Below are positions 1 to 6,790 of a stretch of 64,000 nt of DNA, in pieces. The notes under the pieces are model-generated. The model was not told the DNA's origin and searched no databases. It saw nothing but the letters and a program-made list of their open reading frames with translations. The stretch's first letter is position 1. Every line of letters starts with the position of its first letter. The stretch lies in NCBI RefSeq assembly GCF_900100875.1, contig NZ_FNKQ01000002.1:1-64000 (forward strand), in the 5' to 3' direction. This DNA comes from Halopelagius longus. Lineage in GTDB: Archaea > Halobacteriota > Halobacteria > Halobacteriales > Haloferacaceae. Position numbers and translations under genes: made by a program.

Positions 1-153
1 GAAGTATTGGCCTCAGTTTCCCGAGGATATCCTTCTCTGCAGGGTAGCTTGACCACGTGTTACTGAGCTATTTGCCGCGAGTCTGAACTCGCACGACTAG
101 CATGGCTAAATCGGACTCCGATAGCAATGACCTCCGGCAGGATCAACCGGAAT
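1..153 (-). rRNA. 16S ribosomal RNA, 5' end (partial)
   Basis: The minus strand starts with the archaeal 16S 5' sequence ATTCCGGTTGATCCTGCCGG at 153 and continues with the conserved AGCCATGCTAGTCG and AGCTCAGTAACACGTGGTCAAGC blocks. Only about the first 150 nt lie in the window; the gene runs off the left edge. It is transcribed leftward, away from the origin at about 4.3 kb. Confidence 0.97.
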
Positions 154-630
154 GTTCCTGGCCCAGAGGGCCAGGGGGTGGCGGGATTTCGCTCTCAGAG
201 AGAGCGGAATCACCAGTATTGCTTGGTCCGTTGTGGCATTCGACGACACCAAACGGGTGTCACCGAACTACCAAGGCTAACATCAGATTCCATCTGTACG
301 GCGGACCGCAGGGGTGGAATCCTCATGTCTTTCGGACTTCAGTGTAGGACGGTGAAGGCCTTAAGGGCCTCGGTTCGTCCTCGGTTCCCGACCGAAGTCG
401 GGAGGTGGCGAAGTCCGATTGCGGACGGGGTTGAACCGCCCGCGATCGCGGTGTGTCGTTCGCATTATTCCGAAATGCCTTGGACCACTTAAGGCCGTCG
501 TCTCGGGTGCGGCCGTGAGTGCGAGTCGCACTCCGGTCGAGACCCGAGTCGGGACCGGACGTGGTGGGCGTTCGGAAGGTGGCCGCCCGGGGCGTCCCGG
601 GCCGCCTCTGCGTATTTCTACGAATGCCCC
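154..630 (-). other. Pre-16S leader with hairpins and internal promoters
   Basis: Non-coding leader of the rRNA operon. Close to the 16S 5' end are two clear hairpins: 157-175 (8-bp arms CCTGGCCC/GGGCCAGG, loop AGA) and 185-211 (12-bp arms with one wobble, loop AGA). They may belong to the 16S processing stem, but the other half lies outside the window. Two further TATA-like elements on the minus strand, around 357-368 (CCTTAAGGCC) and 486-496 (CCTTAAGTGG, followed by TGCGAACGACA), fit the tandem promoters usual for haloarchaeal rRNA operons. Confidence 0.6.
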
Positions 631-665
631 GGGTACATAAAAGGTCGTTGATTCCGCACGGATTT
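628..665 (-). promoter_or_regulatory. rRNA operon promoter
   Basis: The minus strand reads TTCGAAATCCG, then 15 bases, then CCTTTTATGTACCC, closely like the rRNA promoters of Halobacterium and Haloferax. The TATA element is at about 634-645, so transcription should start near 610. This is the furthest upstream of the rRNA promoters I can recognise. Confidence 0.65.
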
Positions 666-858
666 CGAAAAATCATCCGAGAGAAGTGGGAACTTCTGAC
701 AAAGAGAGAGTATCTCGAAGTGAGTTGGATATCCGACCAATATACGGACGGTTCCGGAGACCTACCCATTTCTCGATACACGCGCACGCACGTAAACAAG
801 AAAACAGATGTGGGGAACACCACCTCCGAGGGATAAAGAACCCACCGTCGGTCGGTAC

Positions 859-899
859 CAATTTATAACGGGGCGCTTTATAAGGCAGGAGGGAGGAAT
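859..899 (+). promoter_or_regulatory. tbp promoter
   Basis: Two TATA-like boxes precede tbp: ATTTATAAC at 861-869 and CTTTATAAG at 876-884. The second would start transcription about 5 nt before the ATG (near-leaderless). The first would leave a roughly 20-nt leader containing GGAGG at 892-896, which is too far from the ATG to be an ideal ribosome binding site. Confidence 0.55.
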
Positions 900-911
900 T
901 CTGACCGAACT

Positions 912-1472
912 ATGAGTGGGCCGGCAGACTCCATCGAAATTCAGAACGTGGTCGCATCGACGGGTATCGGGCAGGAGCTCGATCTCGAAGCGCTCGCGGA
1001 CGACTTGCCCGGCGCGGACTTCAACCCGGACAACTTCCCCGGGTTGGTCTACCGAACGCAGGACCCGAAGGCAGCAGCGCTCATCTTCCGTTCGGGGAAG
1101 ATAGTCTGCACGGGGGCAAAGAGCATCGACGACGTGCACGAAGCGCTCGGTATCATCTTCGACAAGCTTCGGGGACTCAGCATCCCCGTGGACGAAGCGC
1201 CCGAGATCACCGTCCAGAACATCGTCTCCAGCGCGGACTTGGGTCACAACCTCAACCTCAACGCGTTGGCGATCGGGCTCGGCCTCGAAGACGTCGAGTA
1301 CGAACCCGAGCAGTTCCCGGGACTCGTCTACCGGATGGACGAACCGAAGGTCGTCATCCTTCTGTTCGGGTCCGGGAAGATAGTTATCACGGGCGGAAAG
1401 CGCACCGACGACGCCGAGACGGCGGTCGAAGAGATCGTAAAGCGCATCGACAATCTGGGACTTCTGGACTGA
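912..1472 (+). CDS. tbp: TATA-box binding protein (TBP)
   Basis: General transcription factor that binds the TATA box and recruits TFB and RNA polymerase. The 186-aa protein is the usual archaeal length and shows the two-fold repeat of the TBP saddle: FPGLVYR plus SGKIVCTGAKS in the first half (about 43-70) and FPGLVYR plus SGKIVITGGKR in the second (about 134-162). The N-terminus starts directly before the first repeat, IEIQNVVAS. It is divergent from the rRNA operon and about 3 kb from the replication origin. Haloarchaea often encode several TBPs; this one has both repeats intact, so it is probably a functional main-type TBP. Confidence 0.97.
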   Translation: MSGPADSIEIQNVVASTGIGQELDLEALADDLPGADFNPDNFPGLVYRTQDPKAAALIFRSGKIVCTGAKSIDDVHEALGIIFDKLRGLSIPVDEAPEITVQNIVSSADLGHNLNLNALAIGLGLEDVEYEPEQFPGLVYRMDEPKVVILLFGSGKIVITGGKRTDDAETAVEEIVKRIDNLGLLD

Positions 1473-1573
1473 AACCCGGCGCGTTCGACCGCGAGTGCCC
1501 GGATCGAGACGACCCGTGCGGTCCGTCTCCGAGACCAGAACGGTGATGCCGCTTCCGGGAGTAGTGTGCGCTC

Positions 1574-2392
1574 ATGACCGTTCGTGAGGACGTAGCGTTT
1601 CTCGTCGGCTCTGAGAGCAGGGTATCGATACTCCGCTCCCTCCGCGATGCACCGCAACGCCCCACGGAGTTAGCGGACTGCTGTTCCTGCGCGCGCGAGA
1701 CTGCACAGCGGACCGTCTCGGCGTTCGTCGAGCGAGGGTGGGCCGAGAAGGTGGCCGACGACGGCGAGTACGCACTCACGCCTGCGGGGACGATGGTCGC
1801 AAACGGTTACGACGACTTCGAGTCCACGGTGGCCGTCGCCTGCGACCTCTCCGTCTTTCTCTCGCACGTCGGCGACGTGGCGGTCGATTTAGACCCCGAC
1901 GTGCTACGAGGCCTGAACGCGACGACGGCGACGAAGGGCGACCCTCACGCCGCGGTGAACCGACTGCTGGAAGTGATGGGGACGGAACCTCCGGAGTCGT
2001 TCTACGGCATCACACCGATCGTCAGCGGCATCGTCAACGAGGGGGCCGAACAGATAATCGGGCCGGACTCGACGGTCGAGTTGATAATCGACGAGTCGGT
2101 TCTCGCAGTGTCGGCGTCGGAGTACCCCGAAGCCCTCGATGCGGCGTACGAACTGGACCAGTTCGAACTGTTCGTCTGCCCGGAGGAACTCGGCTTCGGA
2201 CTGCTCATCGTCGACGGCCACGTTCTCTTCGGTGCGTACGACGAGATGGGGAACCTCGTCGCCTGCGTCGACGGGACGGACGAACGCTTCGTCTCCTGGG
2301 CCGAGGACGTCTACGCTCGTCACCGCGAGAAATCGCGGCGGGCCGCCGAAGCGACGCCCCCGTCCGACTCCGCCCCCGACGATGACGCGTGA
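1574..2392 (+). CDS. Winged-helix transcriptional regulator, FilR1-type sensor domain
   Basis: Predicted cytoplasmic DNA-binding regulator, 272 aa. Residues about 5-75 form an ArsR-like winged helix (VAFLVGSESRVSILRSLRD, then a recognition helix around CSCARETAQRTVSAF). The remaining ~180 residues match the haloarchaeal pattern annotated as DUF1724/FilR1 middle domain, a presumed ligand-sensing region. The acidic tail (SDSAPDDDA) is typical of halophiles. It follows tbp by 101 bp and may be co-transcribed or separate; no clear TATA box was seen. A paralogue of the same architecture lies at 31978-32772. Target genes and ligand are unknown. Confidence 0.8.
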   Translation: MTVREDVAFLVGSESRVSILRSLRDAPQRPTELADCCSCARETAQRTVSAFVERGWAEKVADDGEYALTPAGTMVANGYDDFESTVAVACDLSVFLSHVGDVAVDLDPDVLRGLNATTATKGDPHAAVNRLLEVMGTEPPESFYGITPIVSGIVNEGAEQIIGPDSTVELIIDESVLAVSASEYPEALDAAYELDQFELFVCPEELGFGLLIVDGHVLFGAYDEMGNLVACVDGTDERFVSWAEDVYARHREKSRRAAEATPPSDSAPDDDA

Positions 2393-2421
2393 TCCGCGAA
2401 CGGGGTGACCGCCCCGCTCAC

Positions 2422-2463
2422 TAGTGATTGTTTCAATCACTACTGGACGGAAAAAAGTATAAC
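2422..2463 (+). promoter_or_regulatory. Perfect 9-bp inverted repeat followed by TATA-like element
   Basis: TAGTGATTG-TTT-CAATCACTA at 2422-2442 is a perfect inverted repeat, followed by AAAAAAGTATAACC at 2450-2463. It sits between the 3' ends of the regulator (+) and orc1 (-). It could be an operator and promoter for an unannotated transcript, or a terminator hairpin. No convincing ORF follows. Confidence 0.4.
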
Positions 2464-2651
2464 CCTCGGTCGCCAATTAAGAGTTGCGGCGGTAACGCCC
2501 GAGTGTCGGAGTTCGACAGCGTGTACTCCGACGGTTGGTCCCTCCAACCTTCGGCCCCGAGGTGGGGAACTCGCGGCGGGCCGACGACGGGACGCGAAGG
2601 TGGGTGCCTCACGCCGTCTCCGCCGTTCGCTCGCATTTCTTCCGCCTCGAA

Positions 2652-3872
2652 CTACGATTCGACCGAGTTCCGTTCGACGTTCTCGGTGAGGACGTCCTTT
2701 ACGACGGACGGGTCCTCCAGCAGTTGGTGCTTCGTGTAACTCCCTTCTGCGCTCCCGCCGCTATGTTTCGACTGTTCGATGATGTCGAGGAAGGCGTGCT
2801 CCTTCAGGAGGTCCCTCACCCGGCGAAGCGACAGGCTATCGGAGCCCTGCCCCGCGCAGATGTTCTCGTACACCTCGTAGACGCGACTCGTCCGGAAGCC
2901 GTCTTTCCGTTCGTTCGACAGGGAGAGAATCGCCAACGCTTGTAGGACGTACCGCGAGTGCGGCGTGGACCCGCGGATGAGTTCGCGGAAGCGGTCGGTT
3001 TCGGCCCGTTGGCGCGCCTGCGTGACGAACTCCTCGCGGACGATGGACGCGCCCGTCGATTGAGCTATCTCGCCGGCGTACCGGAGGATGTCGATGGCTT
3101 TCCGGGCGTCCCCGTGTTCGCGGGCGGCGAGTGCGGCGGCCCGCGGGATGGTCGAGGCGTCGAGAACGTCGTCGCGGAAGGCGTCGCTCCGGGCCTCCAT
3201 GATGTCGCGGAGTTGGTTCGCGTCGTACGGCGGGAAGACGAACTCCCGTTCGCAGAGGCTCGACTTCACCCGTTCGTCCATCCGGTCTTTGTACTGTATC
3301 TTGTTGCTGATGCCGATGACGCCGAGTTTACACTTGTCTATCTTTCCCGCCTCCCCGGCCCGGGACAGTTGCATCAGGATGTCGTCGTCGCTCAGTTTGT
3401 CTATCTCGTCGAGGATGATGAGGACCACGTCGTACCGCGCGTCGAGGATGCGCCAGAGGCGCTTGTAGTACGTCGAGGTGCTGAGTCCCTTGTCGGGCAC
3501 CTTGATGCCCGTCACCTCTGGTTGGTTCACGCTGTCGGCGATGGTCTGGACGGCCTGCGTCTCGGTGGTGTCCTGCGCGCAGTCGACGTAGGCGAACGTC
3601 GCCTTCACGTCTTCTTCGCTGGCCGTCTCGACGAGGCGTTGGGAGACGTACTTCGCGCAGAGTGACTTTCCGGTCCCGGTCTTCCCGTAGATGAGGACGT
3701 TGCTCGGACTCTGTCCGAAGATGGCCGGATTGACCGCGGTGGCGAGGTCGGATATCTCGTCGTCGCGCCCGACGATGCGGCCCTCGCCCGGGAGGTGGTT
3801 GATTTCGAGGAGTTCCTTGTTGGCGAAGATGGGGTCCTCCCGGGTGAAGAGGTCGTCGCTGGCGTTCGGCAT
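2652..3872 (-). CDS. orc1: Orc1/Cdc6 replication initiator
   Basis: AAA+ ATPase that binds ORB repeats and starts chromosomal replication. The 406-aa protein carries Walker A GKTGTGKS at about 63-70, Walker B LIILDEID at about 151-158, sensor-type residues after GVIGISN, and a C-terminal winged helix (about 310-400). The ORF remains open upstream to 4157, but the extension runs through the ORB repeats; the ATG at 3872 gives the family N-terminus (MPNAS...EDPIFANKELLEINHLPGEGRIVGRDDEI). Two inverted ORB-like repeats lie 8-75 nt upstream of this start and overlap where its core promoter must be, which suggests autoregulation. Confidence 0.95.
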   Translation of the reverse strand: MPNASDDLFTREDPIFANKELLEINHLPGEGRIVGRDDEISDLATAVNPAIFGQSPSNVLIYGKTGTGKSLCAKYVSQRLVETASEEDVKATFAYVDCAQDTTETQAVQTIADSVNQPEVTGIKVPDKGLSTSTYYKRLWRILDARYDVVLIILDEIDKLSDDDILMQLSRAGEAGKIDKCKLGVIGISNKIQYKDRMDERVKSSLCEREFVFPPYDANQLRDIMEARSDAFRDDVLDASTIPRAAALAAREHGDARKAIDILRYAGEIAQSTGASIVREEFVTQARQRAETDRFRELIRGSTPHSRYVLQALAILSLSNERKDGFRTSRVYEVYENICAGQGSDSLSLRRVRDLLKEHAFLDIIEQSKHSGGSAEGSYTKHQLLEDPSVVKDVLTENVERNSVES

Positions 3873-3879
3873 AGTACAG

Positions 3880-3946
3880 CACACCGGGTTTCCGGTGAAA
3901 TGGCTTGTCATTTGGCTCTCGACACACACACCACATTTCCGGTGAA
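3880..3946 (-). repeat. Two reverse-oriented ORB-like repeats upstream of orc1
   Basis: On the minus strand 3880-3900 reads TTTCACCGGAAACCCGGTGT plus G, and 3926-3946 reads GTTCACCGGAAATGTGGTGT plus G. They lie 8 and 54 nt before the orc1 start codon, where the promoter of a leaderless gene would be. Confidence 0.85.
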
Positions 3947-3991
3947 CGGTCGATTCGGTGGGGGGCTCGTCCACTCGAAACGGGGGTTCGC

Positions 3992-4012
3992 GTTCACCGG
4001 AAACCCGGTGTG
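3992..4012 (+). repeat. Forward ORB-like repeat with G-run
   Basis: GTTCACCGGAAACCCGGTGT plus G is followed by a GGGG run, like the G-string attached to canonical archaeal ORBs. It is the first forward copy, facing the two reverse copies next to orc1. Confidence 0.85.
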
Positions 4013-4309
4013 GGGGCGTCCGACCGACGCACCGAACCGATCCTCGGGCGGCGATAGTATCGGTTGCGAGACTCGGACGCGGACGAACCGAGCGGAGAAA
4101 ACGGGAGCGAACGCCCTCGAAACTGCCGGAACCGGAGTACGCCCCCGCTCGACTCACTCGTTACCACCGGCCGTATCGTCCGCGAGAACGGTCCACCGCG
4201 CGCACCGAACGCCGAGTCGAAGAACAGACCTCGTTTCCGGGGAGAAAGGTCGGTTTCGCGTCCGACCAGTCCGAGCGTCGGACTACCACTAGTGTGCGAG
4301 TGTATCGGT

Positions 4310-4345
4310 GAACGGTTAAACAGTACCACTGTTTAAACGTTTCTG
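4310..4345. other. AT-rich inverted repeat, candidate duplex unwinding element
   Basis: TTAAACAGT-ACC-ACTGTTTAA (4316-4336) is a perfect 9-bp inverted repeat inside the most AT-rich stretch of the origin region. It lies between ORB copies at 4012 and 4535, the expected position of a duplex unwinding element. Confidence 0.65.
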
Positions 4346-4534
4346 TTGAGTTCGTTTGAGGGTCGATCGTCCTCGACACATCGTCCGAGAGCGGTAGGGT
4401 GCATCGGAGCCAGGAGTGGACAGTCGTCGCTCCGGCGGAACCGGCTCTCACCCGAGACGCAGCCGAGTTCGAACGGCGTTCGAATCTCCCGAGGTGCGGA
4501 AAAACTGCCCGTTTCGGCCGACATTCGTGACGAT

Positions 4535-5054
4535 TTCACCGGAAACGAGGTGTCTCTAGAGAACCGTTCGCACGGTCGGTCGGACGGTCCGGTGGAGGGG
4601 GAGAGCAGAGGGGCGTCCTTCCCACCCACCGCCGCGTCGGACGTTCACCGGAAACCCGGTGTGTGGGCCGCCACGCGTCCGCTTCGAGTACCCGCCCCGT
4701 CTCACCGGAAACGTGGTGTGTCTCCGCGCGCGGGTTCGACCGACGTTCGTCCCTCGGGGCAGGGTCGGGCCGACATCCACCGTCGACGACATTTCACCGG
4801 AAACCCGGTGTGATTCGCTCTCTCACCCGCGGACGAGAAGTCCGGTTCGACGCGACTTCACCGCGGGGAACTCGCCCGTTTCACCGGAAACCCGGTGTGA
4901 GCGACGTATCGGGTCGAACGCGCGGGAATCGAGGGGAGAGAGGGAAGAAAACGGGGGCGAGTCGAACGGAGACGAGAGGGGTCCGAATCTCGTCCGCAGC
5001 CGCCGACCCGACCGGAATGAACGCTTCCGGCGCGTTCACCGGAAACGTGGTGTG
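4535..5054 (+). repeat. Array of six forward ORB-like repeats
   Basis: Copies at 4535-4555, 4643-4663, 4700-4720, 4792-4812, 4879-4899 and 5034-5054. All contain TCACCGGAAAC; the following two bases are CC (three copies), GT (two) or GA (one), then GGTGT. In the CC copies the core CACCGG-AAAC-CCGGTG is itself an inverted repeat. Spacing is irregular (57-155 bp), unlike CRISPR or a simple tandem repeat. Confidence 0.85.
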
Positions 5055-5207
5055 AACGGGCTCTCCGTCCCGGCCTCTTTCGCCCTGACCCTTCACCCCG
5101 CCCGACTCTACGCTCTACGCCCTGCCCACCCGACCCGGTTCTCACCGATCCTTGCGAACAATGCGCACGCCGTCAGTTCAATAACGTCTGACTGCGAACG
5201 GCCGACG

Positions 5208-5807
5208 ATGACGTCCTCGGTGGTCGAACGAGCGGTCCGCGGGGGGAAGAAACTCGCGCGACGCGGACTCGCCCCGGTCGAACGAGCGTTCGCGGCGTCG
5301 CGGCGCGCCCTGCACTCCCTCCGACGGGACGTGACGGCGTGGGCGACGGAGTCGGACGACTCCGAGGAGGAGTGGACGCTGAAGCACTCTCGACGCACCG
5401 AGTCGAAGTGGGTGCGCGGCGACGAGACGGTCCGGTGTTTCCGGTTCGACGACGGGTACGTCTCGACGGTGGAGTACGAATCGCGGGGTGCGACGTGGCA
5501 ACTGACGCCCGGACAGGTGCCGTTGTCGAACGCCCTCGCCATGGCGACGCTGTTTCTCCAACACGAGGTCACCCCCCAGATAGACCCCGAGGGGCGTCCG
5601 TTCGTCGGCGTGGGCGACGCGGGCCCGCGGCACGTCTTCGAGGAGATAGCGGACGAACCGGTCGAGTACGTCTACCTCGACGAACACCGGACGCTCGAGG
5701 AGTTCCCCCCCTTCTTGGACGTGACGGACCAACTCCGACTCGTCTACGACCGGATGTCGCCCGAACGCTACCGAACCCTCGACGACGAACAGGGGTCGGT
5801 CGGGTGA
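5208..5807 (+). CDS. Origin-adjacent hypothetical protein
   Basis: A 199-aa protein of unknown function that I do not recognise. The ORF is open far upstream, but only because of the GC-rich origin; the ATG at 5208, after an AATAACG stretch, is the most plausible start. The N-terminus is basic (VRGGKKLARRGLAPVERAFAASRRALHSLRRD), and the rest is acidic with aromatic motifs such as TLKHSRRTESKWVRGDETVRCF. No membrane segment or signal peptide is visible. It flanks the origin on the side opposite orc1, so a link to replication is possible but purely positional. Confidence 0.7.
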   Translation: MTSSVVERAVRGGKKLARRGLAPVERAFAASRRALHSLRRDVTAWATESDDSEEEWTLKHSRRTESKWVRGDETVRCFRFDDGYVSTVEYESRGATWQLTPGQVPLSNALAMATLFLQHEVTPQIDPEGRPFVGVGDAGPRHVFEEIADEPVEYVYLDEHRTLEEFPPFLDVTDQLRLVYDRMSPERYRTLDDEQGSVG

Positions 5808-5843
5808 CGCGCGGACCGAGGCCCGCGCCGGAGTCGAACCCGC

Positions 5844-6698
5844 CTATCTGACGGCGTCCGCCGCCGGGCCGAGTAGTCGGGGCGTCCTCGCTCTCCCGTC
5901 CGCATCGCTCCGCTCTCTCCCATCCGCATCGCTCCCCTCGCCGGCGACGAGAATCGCCCACTCCCGGCGGGCCGACTCCGCCCCCTCGAAGACGTGTTCG
6001 GGGACGAGAGGCATCGGAACGGGGACGTATGCGTCGCGCCGCATGGCGGCGAACCCGGAGTACGCGCCCGCCTCTCGCCCGTCCGCGGTGCGAACGCGGA
6101 GTCGCTTGTCCGCCTCGCGCGCGTAGGAGTACCGGAACGTCCGGGCGTCCGGCGCGCGGAGTGCGTCCACGTTCGGCAGGACGGCGACCACCTCGTCGTC
6201 GCCGTCGGAACGTCCGTCTCGGCTTCCGTCTCGGAGGACCAGACGCTTCTCGTCGTCGGTACCCTCCTCGGTCCACCGGAGGTTCGGGTCGTCGCTTCGG
6301 TGGAGGGCGAACCGCCCGCCGTCGAGGGCGACTCGCCCGGGGCCGTCGTAGAACGTCCGTCGCCCCCACTCGTCTTCGTCGCGGACCAACGGCGGGGACT
6401 CCAAGACGTCCGCACACGCGCGTGCACCCGCGTCGTCTTCCACGACGAACAGCGTGACTCGCCCGTTCGATGCGTCGTTCGACAGGCGTGAAAGGATGAA
6501 CGTCGGGTCGGCGTCGGCCGTCGGCAACGGTTCGACGCCGACATGCGAGTCCGTTCCTCCCTCTCCGTCGCCGTCTCGGACGCCGACGGCGTCCGGAAGC
6601 GCACCGCTCGTCGGCCGTTCGACCCTGTACCCCGCCCGTTTCAGCGCGGAGACCCCGGATTCGAGGAGTCGCCGCTCGGTTTCTGTGTCCGTCGCCAT
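5844..6698 (-). CDS. Hypothetical haloarchaeal protein
   Basis: A 284-aa soluble acidic protein that I do not recognise. The start at 6698 (MATDTETERRLLESGVSALKRAGYRVE) is preferred over the longer ORF, whose upstream part is Arg-rich and overlaps the promoter region. Recognisable stretches are TFILSRLSNDASNGRVTLFVV and a C-terminal block VPMPLVPEHVFEGAESARREWAILV. The C-terminus contains the short repeat SDADGRERSDADGRARTP, encoded by a tandem DNA repeat near 5880-5935. It is divergent from the XPB-like helicase with about 92 bp between the start codons. Confidence 0.7.
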   Translation of the reverse strand: MATDTETERRLLESGVSALKRAGYRVERPTSGALPDAVGVRDGDGEGGTDSHVGVEPLPTADADPTFILSRLSNDASNGRVTLFVVEDDAGARACADVLESPPLVRDEDEWGRRTFYDGPGRVALDGGRFALHRSDDPNLRWTEEGTDDEKRLVLRDGSRDGRSDGDDEVVAVLPNVDALRAPDARTFRYSYAREADKRLRVRTADGREAGAYSGFAAMRRDAYVPVPMPLVPEHVFEGAESARREWAILVAGEGSDADGRERSDADGRARTPRLLGPAADAVR

Positions 6699-6790
6699 CT
6701 GTATGCCGTACGTTCCCGAGGACCAATACCGTTGTGCGCGCCGGTCGAACAGTCGCAACCCGTTTCCGCCGCGGGTTCGTATCGCGCCCA

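Larger units (their letters stand above)
3873..5207. other. Chromosomal replication origin (predicted)
   Basis: A 1.3-kb gene-free stretch beside orc1 holds nine copies of a 21-bp ORB-like repeat. The core TTCACCGGAAAC is followed by GTG(T) ends and resembles the archaeal mini-ORB core (CCAGTGGAAAC type). Orientation is reverse at 3880-3900 and 3926-3946, and forward at 3992-4012 and in six copies between 4535 and 5054. An AT-rich inverted repeat at 4316-4336 lies inside the 520-bp repeat-free gap and is the likely unwinding element. The arrangement matches haloarchaeal orc1-linked origins. Activity has not been shown here. Confidence 0.88.

Noticed and set aside
2428-2739. A 103-codon plus-strand ORF after the 2422 palindrome
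   Set aside because: The product is Ser/Arg-rich without domain features and overlaps the 3' end of orc1 antisense. A promoter there is better explained by a possible RNA.
3873-4157. N-terminal extension of Orc1 (95 more codons in frame)
   Set aside because: The extension is translated through ORB repeats, has no homology features, and the ATG at 3872 gives the usual Orc1 start.
4535-5054. CRISPR-like repeat array
   Set aside because: Repeats are 21 bp with irregular spacing (57-155 bp), differ internally, match the ORB core and lie beside orc1. No cas genes are present.
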